A stretch of DNA of 64,000 nt from Blautia sp. MSJ-19 (GTDB lineage: Bacteria; Bacillota; Clostridia; Lachnospirales; Lachnospiraceae): positions 406,926-470,925 of the forward strand of contig NZ_JAHLQA010000007.1 of NCBI RefSeq assembly GCF_018918125.1. Direction: 5' to 3'. Shown one piece after another: positions 24,743-32,994 of this stretch. The translations under genes and the position numbers were made by a program. Each line of letters starts with the position of its first letter. Within the stretch, counting starts at the first letter, position 1. The notes under the pieces were generated by a model. That model was not told where the DNA came from and searched no databases. It saw only the letters and a list, made by a program, of their open reading frames with translations.

Positions 24743-24754
24743 AGGAGGACAACT

Positions 24755-25123
24755 ATGAAAATTGGCGAAATCATTCCATTGGACAGAGAGATTACATTAA
24801 ACGAGGGCAAACCTACCGTCACAGTCAAAGTGGCAAACACCGGCGATCGTCCGATCCAGGTTGGCTCACATTTCCATTTTTTTGAGGTAAACCGTTACCT
24901 TAAATTCGACAGAGAAAAAGCATATGGTTTTCATCTGGACATCCCTTCCGGAACTTCTGTCCGCTTTGAACCAGGTGAAGAAAAAGAAGTCCAGCTTACC
25001 GCGATCGGCGGAACAAAGAGAGTCTTCGGTCTGAACGACCTGACCTGCGCACAGATCTCAGAAGTCAACAAAGAAGCAGCTCTTAATAACGCCCGCACCA
25101 AAGGCTTCATGCCAAAAGAGTAA
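24755..25123 (+). CDS. ureB: Urease beta subunit
   Basis: Structural subunit of 122 aa, normal for organisms with separate gamma and beta chains. Conserved segments seen are [19 protein letters not shown] (residues about 28-46), [16 protein letters not shown] and a C-terminal KGFMPKE. It packs against UreC and helps form the alpha-beta-gamma trimer. The ribosome binding site is AAAGGAGG; ureC follows 35 bp later. Confidence 0.97.
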   Translation: MKIGEIIPLDREITLNEGKPTVTVKVANTGDRPIQVGSHFHFFEVNRYLKFDREKAYGFHLDIPSGTSVRFEPGEEKEVQLTAIGGTKRVFGLNDLTCAQISEVNKEAALNNARTKGFMPKE

Positions 25124-25158
25124 GTAGATTCTGACAGAAAAAAGGAGGAAACAGATTC

Positions 25159-26880
25159 ATGAGTGTAAAAATTTCCGGTGAAAAATATGCGATGATGTAT
25201 GGCCCGACAACTGGAGATAAAGTACGTCTGGCAGATACAGATCTGATCATTGAGGTAGAAAAAGACTACACCACCTATGGTGATGAAATTAAATTCGGCG
25301 GCGGCAAGACGATCCGTGACGGTATGGGACAGTCTGTCAAGACAACAAGCGCAGACGGAGACCTGGATCTTGTTATCACAAACGCCCTGATCGTAGACAG
25401 CACAGGAATCATCAAAGCCGATATCGGAATCAAGGACGGCAAGATCAAAGGAATCGGTAAAGCAGGAAACCCAAGCGTGATGGACGGTGTGACACCGGGC
25501 ATGACCGTAGGTGCTTCCACCGAGGCTCTTGCAGGCGAAGGAATGATCGTGACAGCAGGCGGTATTGATACGCATATCCACTTCATCTGCCCGCAGCAGA
25601 TCGACTGTGCACTGTACTCCGGCGTAACAACCATGATCGGCGGTGGAACTGGCCCGGCAGACGGAACAAACGCAACGACCTGTACACCAGGACCATGGAA
25701 CATGGAAATGATGCTCAAGGCAGCAGAAGAATATCCGATGAACTTAGGTTTCCTCGGAAAAGGAAACTGCTCCGATGAGAAACCTCTGATCGAGCAGGTC
25801 AAAGCAGGTGCGATGGGTCTCAAGATCCATGAGGACTGGGGCGCAACTCCGGCAGTCATCGACCATTGCCTGAATGTGGCAGATGAATATGATGTACAGG
25901 TTGCCATCCATACAGATACCCTGAACGAAGGCGGATGCGTAGAAGATACCATCAATGCCATCGGAGGAAGAACCATCCATACATACCATACAGAAGGTGC
26001 CGGCGGCGGACATGCACCGGACATCATCAAAGCAGCAGCAACCCCGAACATCCTTCCTTCTTCCACAAACCCGACCATGCCATTCACGGTAAATACTCTG
26101 GATGAGCATCTGGATATGCTGATGGTATGCCACCATCTGGACAAAAAGATCCCGGAAGATGTCGCTTTTGCAGATTCCCGTATCCGTCCGGAAACGATCG
26201 CAGCAGAGGATGTTCTTCATGACATGGGTGTGTTCAGCATGATGAGCTCCGATTCCCAGGCAATGGGACGTATCGGTGAGGTTATCACCCGTACCTGGCA
26301 GACAGCAAGCAAGATGAAAGGCGAGAGAGGACCGCTTCCGGAAGACGAAGGTCACGGAAACGACAACTTCCGCGTAAAACGATATGTTTCCAAATATACC
26401 ATCAACCCGGCGATCACACACGGTATTTCCAAGTATGTAGGATCTGTGGAGCCAGGAAAATTTGCCGATCTTGTTCTCTGGAACCCGGCATTCTTCGGAG
26501 CAAAACCGGATATGGTCATCAAAGGCGGTATGATCATCGCATCCAAGATGGGTGATGCCAATGCCTCCATCCCGACCACACAGCCGGTATTCTACCAGCC
26601 GATGTTTGCAGCACATGGAAAAGCAAAATATGCTTCCTGCCTGACCTTCGTATCCAAGGCAGCCATGGAAGAAAATATCAAAGAGAAATACGGTCTGGAA
26701 AAAACGGTCGTGCCTGTAGAAAACTGCCGGAACATCGGAAAGAAAGACATGGTATTCAACGACAAGACACCGGAAATCACGGTAGATCCGGAAACATACG
26801 AAGTAAAAGCCGACGGAGTCAGCATCACATCCAAACCGGCGAAGAAACTTCCGCTGACACAGCTGTACAATCTGTTTTGA
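25159..26880 (+). CDS. ureC: Urease alpha (catalytic) subunit
   Basis: Catalytic subunit, 573 aa, carrying the di-nickel site. All ligands are visible: the His pair in DTHIHF, the carbamylated Lys in GLKIHEDWG, His residues in AIHTDTLNE and in [11 protein letters not shown], and the Asp in MSSDSQAMG. The mobile flap with the catalytic Cys-His pair reads MVCHHLD. No key residue is missing, so the enzyme should be active once UreD, E, F and G deliver nickel. AAAGGAGG lies upstream. A urea channel gene follows 22 bp later. No nickel transporter gene is in the window. Confidence 0.98.
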   Translation: MSVKISGEKYAMMYGPTTGDKVRLADTDLIIEVEKDYTTYGDEIKFGGGKTIRDGMGQSVKTTSADGDLDLVITNALIVDSTGIIKADIGIKDGKIKGIGKAGNPSVMDGVTPGMTVGASTEALAGEGMIVTAGGIDTHIHFICPQQIDCALYSGVTTMIGGGTGPADGTNATTCTPGPWNMEMMLKAAEEYPMNLGFLGKGNCSDEKPLIEQVKAGAMGLKIHEDWGATPAVIDHCLNVADEYDVQVAIHTDTLNEGGCVEDTINAIGGRTIHTYHTEGAGGGHAPDIIKAAATPNILPSSTNPTMPFTVNTLDEHLDMLMVCHHLDKKIPEDVAFADSRIRPETIAAEDVLHDMGVFSMMSSDSQAMGRIGEVITRTWQTASKMKGERGPLPEDEGHGNDNFRVKRYVSKYTINPAITHGISKYVGSVEPGKFADLVLWNPAFFGAKPDMVIKGGMIIASKMGDANASIPTTQPVFYQPMFAAHGKAKYASCLTFVSKAAMEENIKEKYGLEKTVVPVENCRNIGKKDMVFNDKTPEITVDPETYEVKADGVSITSKPAKKLPLTQLYNLF

Positions 26881-26902
26881 TAACTTTCTGAGGAGGGCAT
26901 AA

Positions 26903-27409
26903 ATGTTAGGTGTTTGTTTATTATTTGTAGGAATTGTCCTGATCAATAACGGTATCTGCAACTTTTATAAAGTAGATGGAAAATCCCTCGCAGTGATGAA
27001 TATTTTTACAGGCGGGCTGTCTCTGTTCATCAACTTTGTAAATCTTGTGCAGGGAAATTATTACGCGGCAGGAACGGGACTTCTGTTCTGCTTCACTTAC
27101 TTATTTGTGGCAGTCAACAATATCTTTAAACTGAGTGGCATTCCGTTCGCATGGTTTTCCACATTTGTGGCAATCAACGCAGTGGTATTTGGAACACTGG
27201 AAGGATTTACAGGAAGCACAGCACTTGGCATCCAGCCGGACATCCGCTGGGCTGCGATCTGGTATCTCTGGGCGATCCTCTGGGGAACATCCTTCGTTGA
27301 GGACATCATGGGTAAAAAACTCGGCAAGTTTGTGCCGGCCCTGCAGGTATTTGAGGGCATCGTGACCGCCTGGATTCCTGGCGTACTGATGCTGATCGGA
27401 AAGTGGTAA
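26903..27409 (+). CDS. ureI: Urea channel, UreI/AmiS family, without histidines
   Basis: Membrane protein of 168 aa with six hydrophobic segments, the fold of the hexameric UreI/AmiS channels that let urea enter. Typical features are NGICNFYKVD after the first helix, the FVNLVQGNYY stretch and a tryptophan-rich WAAIWYLWAILWGTSF near residue 118. It contains no histidine at all. The Helicobacter pylori channel opens at acid pH through periplasmic histidines, so this one should be open regardless of pH, as in Streptococcus salivarius. It lies between ureC and ureE in the operon. Confidence 0.92.
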   Translation: MLGVCLLFVGIVLINNGICNFYKVDGKSLAVMNIFTGGLSLFINFVNLVQGNYYAAGTGLLFCFTYLFVAVNNIFKLSGIPFAWFSTFVAINAVVFGTLEGFTGSTALGIQPDIRWAAIWYLWAILWGTSFVEDIMGKKLGKFVPALQVFEGIVTAWIPGVLMLIGKW

Positions 27410-27438
27410 AAAGGTAATTCCGCGAGGAGGAACATACA

Positions 27439-27918
27439 ATGATTTGTGAAAAAATTCTGGGAAAACTGACAGATGGAGAGTTCTCCGGAAAAAAGGTGGA
27501 TTACGTGGACATTCACTGGGATGAAGCATTCAAAAAACTTCACAGAAAAACAAGTCAGGGAGGCACAGAACTCGGCATCCGTCTGGATGACTCTGTGCTG
27601 ACCAGAGGGCTGAATCAGGATGATGTTCTCGCAGTGGAGGGTGATACCGTGTATGCGGTAAACATCCCTCCCTGCGAGGTGATCGTGGTCACTGTCGACG
27701 AACATCATCCACATATGGTGGCAAAGGTGTGCTACGAGATCGGAAACCGTCATGCACCATTGTTTTGGGGTGCGAAAGAGGGAACTTTCATCACACCATA
27801 TAACGAACCGATGCGGGTAATGCTGGATAAACTTCACGGCGTTTCCACAGAGGTAAAAGAATCCAAACTGGATTTTGACAGAAGGATTTCTGCTTCCGTA
27901 CATTCCCATACCCATTAG
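27439..27918 (+). CDS. ureE: Urease accessory protein UreE (nickel chaperone)
   Basis: Dimeric cytosolic nickel chaperone, 159 aa, that hands Ni2+ to UreG. The N-terminal peptide-binding domain is followed by the metal-binding domain with ARV-like MVAKVCYEIGNRHAPLFWG near residue 97. The C-terminus ends SVHSHTH, a short His tail rather than the long poly-His of some UreE proteins. The gene follows AGGAGG and ureF begins 11 bp after its stop. Confidence 0.95.
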   Translation: MICEKILGKLTDGEFSGKKVDYVDIHWDEAFKKLHRKTSQGGTELGIRLDDSVLTRGLNQDDVLAVEGDTVYAVNIPPCEVIVVTVDEHHPHMVAKVCYEIGNRHAPLFWGAKEGTFITPYNEPMRVMLDKLHGVSTEVKESKLDFDRRISASVHSHTH

Positions 27919-27929
27919 GAGGCAGGTCT

Positions 27930-28625
27930 ATGACAGAAGGAACAGCGAAATTTTTTCTGCTTCAGGTAAATGATGCACTGTTTCCGATCGGTGGATATTC
28001 CCACTCCTACGGGCTGGAAACTTATATCCAGAAGGGAATTGTCCATGATGAGGACAGTGCAGAAGAATTTATCCACAAGCGGCTCGAATATAATTTTTTG
28101 TATAATGAATTTCTGGCAGTGAGACTTGGATGGGAATATGCGGTCAGCGGAGATCTGGCGGCAATTTCCCGTCTGGAAGAGATCATGGAAGCCGGAAAGA
28201 TCCCGCGCGAAACAAGAGAAGCAAGCCGGAAACTGGGTTCCCGTTTTATCAAAACTCTGTCGGCGCTTGAGATTCCGCGCGAGAACCGTGTTTTTGAGGA
28301 ATACAGAGAGGCACGGAAGGGAAAAAGCGTGCATCACGCAGTGGCTTACGGTGTTTTCTGCGGGGCAGCGGGAATCACCAGAGAAGAGGCACTGGAACAT
28401 TTTCTGTATGCGCAGACCTCTGCGATGGTCACAAACTGTGTAAAAACAATCCCGTTAAGCCAGTCATCCGGGCAGAAACTCCTGAGTGGATGTTACCCGC
28501 TTCTCCAGAAACTGACCGAGGAAGTGACAGAGCTCGGAGAAGAATGGCTCGGACTTTCCGGCCCGGGATTTGACCTTCGGTGTATGCAGCATGAAGGACT
28601 GTATTCACGTATATATATGTCCTGA
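27930..28625 (+). CDS. ureF: Urease accessory protein UreF
   Basis: All-helical 231-aa maturation factor that binds UreD and UreG on apo-urease and controls the GTPase step. The N-terminus has the family motif DALFPIGGYSHSYGLETYI, and the middle shows RKLGSRF. The ribosome binding site AGGAGG overlaps the ureE stop region. About 100 bp separate it from ureG; that gap contains a short tandem repeat (TGAGAAAATAA, about 28686-28712) and no terminator. Confidence 0.95.
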   Translation: MTEGTAKFFLLQVNDALFPIGGYSHSYGLETYIQKGIVHDEDSAEEFIHKRLEYNFLYNEFLAVRLGWEYAVSGDLAAISRLEEIMEAGKIPRETREASRKLGSRFIKTLSALEIPRENRVFEEYREARKGKSVHHAVAYGVFCGAAGITREEALEHFLYAQTSAMVTNCVKTIPLSQSSGQKLLSGCYPLLQKLTEEVTELGEEWLGLSGPGFDLRCMQHEGLYSRIYMS

Positions 28626-28725
28626 TACCAGGGAGAAAAGTTCAAAAAGCCGTTCGTGCCTGCACGATAAGGATTTTGAATGATTATGAGAAAATAATGA
28701 GAAAATAATGAGAGGATGAGGAACA

Positions 28726-29334
28726 ATGTCATACGTAAAAATTGGTGTGGCAGGACCGGTTGGTTCCGGCAAGACTGCCCTGATCGAATGTCTTACAAGA
28801 CAGATGGCTTCTGAATACAGCATTGGTGTCATCACCAATGATATCTATACAAAGGAAGATGCAGAATTCCTGAGCAAAAACTCTGTTCTTCCACGCGAGC
28901 GGATCACAGGCGTAGAGACCGGCGGCTGCCCGCACACCGCAATCCGTGAAGACGCCTCCATGAACCTGGAAGCAGTAGAAGAGATGATGGAAAAATTCCC
29001 TGACATTCAGCTCCTGTTCATCGAGAGCGGCGGCGACAACCTTTCCGCAACCTTCAGCCCGGAACTCGTAGATGCGACAATCTTCGTCATTGATGTGGCA
29101 GAGGGCGACAAGATCCCGCGAAAAGGCGGCCCTGGAATCACCAAGTCAGACCTTCTCGTTATCAACAAGATCGACCTGGCTCCATATGTTGGTGCGGACC
29201 TTTCTGTTATGGAAAGAGACTCAAAGAAGATGCGCGGCGAGAGGCCGTTCCTTTTTACAAATATCCGCGGACTGGACGGCACGGATGCCGTGATAGACTG
29301 GATCAAGAAAAATGTACTTCTGGAAGGATGTTAA
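28726..29334 (+). CDS. ureG: Urease accessory GTPase UreG
   Basis: SIMIBI-class GTPase, 202 aa, that couples GTP hydrolysis to nickel delivery. The P-loop is GPVGSGKT (residues 10-17). The invariant nickel-binding Cys-Pro-His is in [13 protein letters not shown] near residue 66. Further motifs are ESGGDNL and the guanine-specificity [10 protein letters not shown]. The length is normal. UreD starts 3 bp after its stop. Confidence 0.97.
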   Translation: MSYVKIGVAGPVGSGKTALIECLTRQMASEYSIGVITNDIYTKEDAEFLSKNSVLPRERITGVETGGCPHTAIREDASMNLEAVEEMMEKFPDIQLLFIESGGDNLSATFSPELVDATIFVIDVAEGDKIPRKGGPGITKSDLLVINKIDLAPYVGADLSVMERDSKKMRGERPFLFTNIRGLDGTDAVIDWIKKNVLLEGC

Positions 29335-29337
29335 AGC

Positions 29338-30129
29338 GTGACGACAGAAAATAAATTTGGAAAGACATCGGAGGTAAGACTGGAAACAGAACTGAGAGAT
29401 GGAAAAGCCGTGCTGAGTGATGTGTTTTTTACAGCGCCTTTCAAGGTGATGCTTCCATTTTATCTTCGGGAAGATTTTATGCAGGTGATGGTGCTTTCTG
29501 CATCGGCTGGTATCATGGAAGGGGATGTGCAGAAATTTGACATCCACGTAAATCCGGGAACCAGCCTGGAATATCTGTCGCAGGCATATGAGAAGATCCA
29601 CAAAATGAAAGAGGGCATGGCGAGGCGGGAGACCAGGATTATCGTGGAGCCAGATGCATACCTCAAATATGCACCGCTTCCAACCATCCCGTTCAAAGAT
29701 TCTGCCTTTGAGAATCATCTGGAGATCGAGCTGAAAGAAAAAACTTCCCGGCTTCTGTTCCAGGAGATCCTGTCCTGTGGAAGAGCCGCCTGCGGCGAGG
29801 CATTTGCCTATCGCTTTTATCATAACCATGTGGCAGTCAGAGAAGAGGGGAATCTCATTTATCTTGACAACACCCGGTATGACCCGAAGCTCTTTGAAAT
29901 GAGCGGAACCGGGATGTACGAAGGATTTACCCATCTTCTGAATCTGGTGTTTTTTAACATTGAGAAATCAGAATCCTGGATGAGTGAAGTGAGAGAACTC
30001 CTCGATGAAACGCCGGAGATCGAAGGTGGTGTGACAAGGATCGCAAGCGGCGACGCGGCTGTGCGTATCCTCGGAAGAGGCTCAGAACCCCTTCTTAAGA
30101 TATCAGAAAAGATCCAGAGCATGGATTAA
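29338..30129 (+). CDS. ureD: Urease accessory protein UreD (UreH)
   Basis: Scaffold of urease maturation, 263 aa, which binds the apoenzyme and recruits UreF and UreG. Family-type stretches include the FFTAPFKVMLPF region near residue 30, GIMEGD, and IPFKDSAFEN near 118. The start is the GTG at 29338, with GGAAGGA 6 bases upstream inside the end of ureG. It is the last urease gene. No clear terminator follows; the next promoter is at 30309. Confidence 0.93.
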   Translation: MTTENKFGKTSEVRLETELRDGKAVLSDVFFTAPFKVMLPFYLREDFMQVMVLSASAGIMEGDVQKFDIHVNPGTSLEYLSQAYEKIHKMKEGMARRETRIIVEPDAYLKYAPLPTIPFKDSAFENHLEIELKEKTSRLLFQEILSCGRAACGEAFAYRFYHNHVAVREEGNLIYLDNTRYDPKLFEMSGTGMYEGFTHLLNLVFFNIEKSESWMSEVRELLDETPEIEGGVTRIASGDAAVRILGRGSEPLLKISEKIQSMD

Positions 30130-30174
30130 AGGATGGAAAGACGCTTAAAAACTTATATTTATGATTCAGAAAAA

Positions 30175-30280
30175 CAGCTGTTTTTGGGAAAATCCGGAGC
30201 AGTTGTTTTTTTGTGCATTTTAAATCCGATAGAAAAAACAGAATGTTGTTTTGTGTGGATTTCTTTTTATAAAACAGTTG
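30175..30280 (+). repeat. Four short CAGTTGTTTT-like direct repeats
   Basis: CAGCTGTTTTT (30175), CAGTTGTTTTT (30200), CAGAATGTTGTTTT (30239) and CAGTTGTTTTT (30275) lie at irregular 25-40 bp steps in the gap between ureD and the shell-protein genes, just upstream of the promoter at 30309. Clustered sites for a DNA-binding protein are possible. The rest of the gap holds no gene. Confidence 0.4.
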
Positions 30281-30308
30281 TTTTTTGCTGACTTGACGGA
30301 AAATCGCC

Positions 30309-30337
30309 TTGACATTATGTATACAAAATAGTACAAT
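30309..30337 (+). promoter_or_regulatory. Promoter of the microcompartment protein operon
   Basis: TTGACA (30309-30314), a 17-nt spacer and TACAAT (30332-30337), so these genes have their own start separate from urease. Confidence 0.8.
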
Positions 30338-30338
30338 T

Positions 30339-30361
30339 AATACTATTAGATAGATAGTATT
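30339..30361. promoter_or_regulatory. Inverted repeat at the transcription start of the microcompartment operon
   Basis: AATACTAT (30339-30346) and ATAGTATT (30354-30361) are perfect complements around a 7-nt spacer and cover the expected start site. It is an operator-like position for a repressor. Confidence 0.5.
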
Positions 30362-30412
30362 TTGCACTAATATACATAGTGAACAGTCATATTGAAAGTG
30401 AGGCAGCTATTA

Positions 30413-30778
30413 ATGGCAGATGAACATAGAGATCAGATCAGAATCGTGCAGGAGACTGTAGCAGGTAAGGAGATTACTTTTGCGCATGTAATGGGCGGCC
30501 CGGCTCCGATCATATATCAGAAACTCGGACTGAACCCGCAGGTGGATTACCGTTCATCCGCGATCGGGATCATGAACATGACTCCGTCAGAATCCGCAGT
30601 CATCGCATCCGACATCGCAGTCAAGAGCGGCAATGTCTATCTTGGATTTGCAGACCGTTTTACAGGAACCATGATCATTACAGGAGAGATTTCAGACGTT
30701 ATGTCCGCAATGACAGAGGTTGTCGATTATTTCCGTGATACTCTGGGATACGTAGTCTGCAAGATCACCAAGAGATAG
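30413..30778 (+). CDS. Bacterial microcompartment shell protein, EutS/PduU type (first copy)
   Basis: A 121-aa shell protein with a circularly permuted BMC domain, as in EutS and PduU, which form hexamers with a small beta-barrel cap. Characteristic stretches are ITFAHVMGGP near residue 24, IGIMNMTPSESAVIASDIAVKSG in the middle and FTGTMIITGEISDV near the end. The ATG at 30413 is chosen over an in-frame TTG 7 codons earlier because it gives the family's length. A second copy follows 10 bp later. No ordinary hexameric or pentameric shell gene is present in the window. Confidence 0.88.
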   Translation: MADEHRDQIRIVQETVAGKEITFAHVMGGPAPIIYQKLGLNPQVDYRSSAIGIMNMTPSESAVIASDIAVKSGNVYLGFADRFTGTMIITGEISDVMSAMTEVVDYFRDTLGYVVCKITKR

Positions 30779-30788
30779 GACGTAGGAC

Positions 30789-31220
30789 ATGGAAGAACGA
30801 ATAACGAGAGAAGAACTTCTCGAGAAGCTGTTTAATGATGATTATGAGCATCTGAAGGGGAAGAAACTCCGTATGACACGTGTACGGGTTCCGGGTAAAT
30901 CTATTGATTTTGCACATGTTTTTACACCTTCAGATCCGTCGGTGTATCAGAATCTTGCACTTCATATTGGCGTACATGAGGGCGAGGATCATACAGGAGA
31001 GTCCATCGGCATCATCCGTATCACGCCGTGGGAGGCAATCGTAGTTGCGACAGATGTTGCAGTCAAAGCAGCTGATGTTGAGGTTGGTTTTATGGACAGA
31101 TTCAGTGGTGCATTGATCATACTCGGCGGTTTATCACAGGTGCTGACCGCGATCGAGGAAGTCGTCAGATTTTTCCGCGATGAGCTGAACTTTAACGTAT
31201 GCGAGATTCACAAAAGCTGA
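30789..31220 (+). CDS. Bacterial microcompartment shell protein, EutS/PduU type (second copy)
   Basis: A 143-aa paralogue of the preceding protein with about 25 extra N-terminal residues (MEERITREELLEKLFNDDYE, helical). The permuted BMC core repeats the same landmarks: IDFAHVFTP, IGIIRITPWEAIVVATDVAVKAADV and FSGALIILGGLSQV. Having two permuted shell proteins side by side suggests a mixed cap or two pore types. The N-terminal helix could be a contact segment, which is inference. The ATG follows GTAGGA. Confidence 0.88.
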   Translation: MEERITREELLEKLFNDDYEHLKGKKLRMTRVRVPGKSIDFAHVFTPSDPSVYQNLALHIGVHEGEDHTGESIGIIRITPWEAIVVATDVAVKAADVEVGFMDRFSGALIILGGLSQVLTAIEEVVRFFRDELNFNVCEIHKS

Positions 31221-31238
31221 AACAGGACAGGATAAATA

Positions 31239-31769
31239 ATGAAGAAAGTTTTTTTGATGGGGCGAAGTGAAGCAGGTAAGACCTCTCTGACCCAGGCATT
31301 GAAGGGTGAGGAACTCCACTATCACAAGACCCAGTATACAAATTCAAATGAAGATACGATTGATTCTCCGGGAGAATACGCAGAATCCAAGCATTTCAGC
31401 GTCGGTCTGGCATGTTTTTCCTTCGAGGCAGACGTGATCGCAATCGTGCAGGCGGCAAACGAGCCGTTTAACCTGTTCAGCGACGGAAGCAGGAACTTTC
31501 TCCTTCGCCCGCTGATCGGCATTATCACAAAAGTAGACTCCCCCTATGCGAACCTTCCAATGGTCCGTCAGTGGATGGAGAATATGGGCTGCGAGCGGAT
31601 CTTCGAGGTCAACAACGTAACAAGAGAGGGAATCTCAGAACTGATGGATTACCTCAAGGACGACCTTCCGAAACTCACCCTCGAGCAGGCAAAGTTCAAG
31701 CAGAGCCTTGGCCTGAACGAATGGCAGCCGTTGCCGGAGGGCGTGGAGTATCCGGAGAATATCAGATAA
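31239..31769 (+). CDS. EutP/PduV family microcompartment GTPase-like protein
   Basis: A 176-aa P-loop protein of the EutP/PduV family found in ethanolamine and propanediol microcompartment loci. The P-loop is MGRSEAGKTSL (G8 to S16), followed by TIDSPGEY (switch-type DxPGE) and the guanine motif ITKVDSPYAN. PduV is reported to associate with microcompartments, and EutP has been described as an acetate kinase. It is the last gene of the three-gene operon; the enzymes it would serve are not in this window. Confidence 0.88.
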   Translation: MKKVFLMGRSEAGKTSLTQALKGEELHYHKTQYTNSNEDTIDSPGEYAESKHFSVGLACFSFEADVIAIVQAANEPFNLFSDGSRNFLLRPLIGIITKVDSPYANLPMVRQWMENMGCERIFEVNNVTREGISELMDYLKDDLPKLTLEQAKFKQSLGLNEWQPLPEGVEYPENIR

Positions 31770-31798
31770 AAAATTAATAAATATGAGGAATATTATTA

Positions 31799-31829
31799 GA
31801 GAAGATCAGAGATGGTCTTCTTTTTTTTT
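31799..31829 (+). terminator. Terminator of the microcompartment operon
   Basis: GAAGATC (31801-31807) pairs with GGTCTTC (31814-31820) around AGAGAT, followed by nine T. Confidence 0.8.
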
Positions 31830-31906
31830 CATATCAAGTAGATATCAATGACACATTTGGTAATTGTTCTTTTTTTAGTTCAGTGTCGTTACCTGCTCAT
31901 AACGGA

Positions 31907-31935
31907 TTGACAATTGACGGCGTAACAGGTAAAAA
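31907..31935 (+). promoter_or_regulatory. Possible promoter of the lysR-type gene
   Basis: TTGACA (31907-31912), a 17-nt spacer and TAAAAA (31930-31935). The -10 is imperfect. The start TTGACAATTG copies the half palindrome of the urease promoter. Confidence 0.4.
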
Positions 31936-31975
31936 GAAAAAAGAATTAAGGGAAAGTCTGTCAGGAGGAGATCTC

Positions 31976-32884
31976 ATGGATAAAAATATACAATATATTC
32001 TGGAAGTTGCCCGTCAGGGCGGTATTACGAAAGCTGCCAATAAGCTTTACATCACTCCTTCAGCACTGAGCAGATTTGTGCAGGCAAGAGAAAGTGAGCT
32101 GAATGTTCTTTTGTTTCATCGTGTCGGGAAACGTTTTGTTCCGACAGAAGCCGGAAAATATTATATTCAGAAATGTCAGGAAATAGAACAGCTCCAACTG
32201 GAACTGAAGCAGCAGATGCAGCATTTTGCCAATATCAGTAATAAAGTAATTCAGATAGGTGTACAGCCTTCATTTTCTACAGTAGTCCTGGATAAAGTCC
32301 TTCCTGCGTTCAGAAAGACTTATCCGGATATGAAAATAGTTCTTCAGGAATATTCGGCAGCAAATCTTATGGAAATGCTCCGCAGGCAGGAAGTGGATGT
32401 GATTCTTGCTACGACGGATAAGAGAGATTCTGACTATGAATATCAGCTTGTAAAATCCTGCGAAACGGTTATCGCGGTGGAAAAAACTCATCCACTCATA
32501 ACACAGGCTATATTACGTGAAGGATTTCGATATCCATGGATCGACCTGTCGAAATGTGCAGGAGAAGAAAACGTAATGCAGCTCCCAGGTACGACGTTTC
32601 GTCAGGAAGCAGATGAACTTTATGCCCGTAATGAGTTGATACCAAATATCGGTTACCAGATCAGTGGAACCCGTACGGGACTTGCCTGTGTTGCATGTAA
32701 TCAGGCGGTTATGATCACACTGGATCATATGATCTTCAACAGTCTTTTTTCAGACAGGATTCTTCCACTTTCTGTTGGCGAGGAGCCTTTGCATACAGAA
32801 CTGAATCTGGTTTTTATGAAAGATACGGTTTTCCGAAAAGAAATTCAGAAATTGTATAAGATTATCTGTAAACAGGTCAGATAA
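31976..32884 (+). CDS. LysR family transcriptional regulator
   Basis: DNA-binding regulator of 302 aa. The N-terminal winged helix is clear (YILEVARQGGITKAANKLYITPSALSRFVQARE). It is followed by the linker helix and an effector-binding domain of periplasmic-binding fold (VIQIGVQPSFSTVVLDKVLPAFRKTYPDM, residues about 90 onward). The ATG at 31976 follows AGGAGGAG by 5 nt; the frame extends further upstream but without a ribosome binding site. The next gene in the same direction is an SLC13-type transporter 110 bp away, the most likely target, with an anionic ligand as co-inducer. Confidence 0.9.
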   Translation: MDKNIQYILEVARQGGITKAANKLYITPSALSRFVQARESELNVLLFHRVGKRFVPTEAGKYYIQKCQEIEQLQLELKQQMQHFANISNKVIQIGVQPSFSTVVLDKVLPAFRKTYPDMKIVLQEYSAANLMEMLRRQEVDVILATTDKRDSDYEYQLVKSCETVIAVEKTHPLITQAILREGFRYPWIDLSKCAGEENVMQLPGTTFRQEADELYARNELIPNIGYQISGTRTGLACVACNQAVMITLDHMIFNSLFSDRILPLSVGEEPLHTELNLVFMKDTVFRKEIQKLYKIICKQVR

Positions 32885-32994
32885 TCTTGAATGAAACGAA
32901 AGATATATTGAAAAAAGCGAACTGTACTTTGCGTGAACCCTGAGATATGATTGTATTCATTGTTAAAATATTATCATATGCAAAGGAGAAAAGT

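Noticed and set aside
25744..26961. 405-codon open frame antisense to ureC
   Set aside because: Opposite a fully conserved catalytic gene, Cys-rich nonsense sequence, no start signals.
26903..27409. Acid-gated urea channel for acid resistance
   Set aside because: No histidine in the protein, so the known gating mechanism cannot operate.
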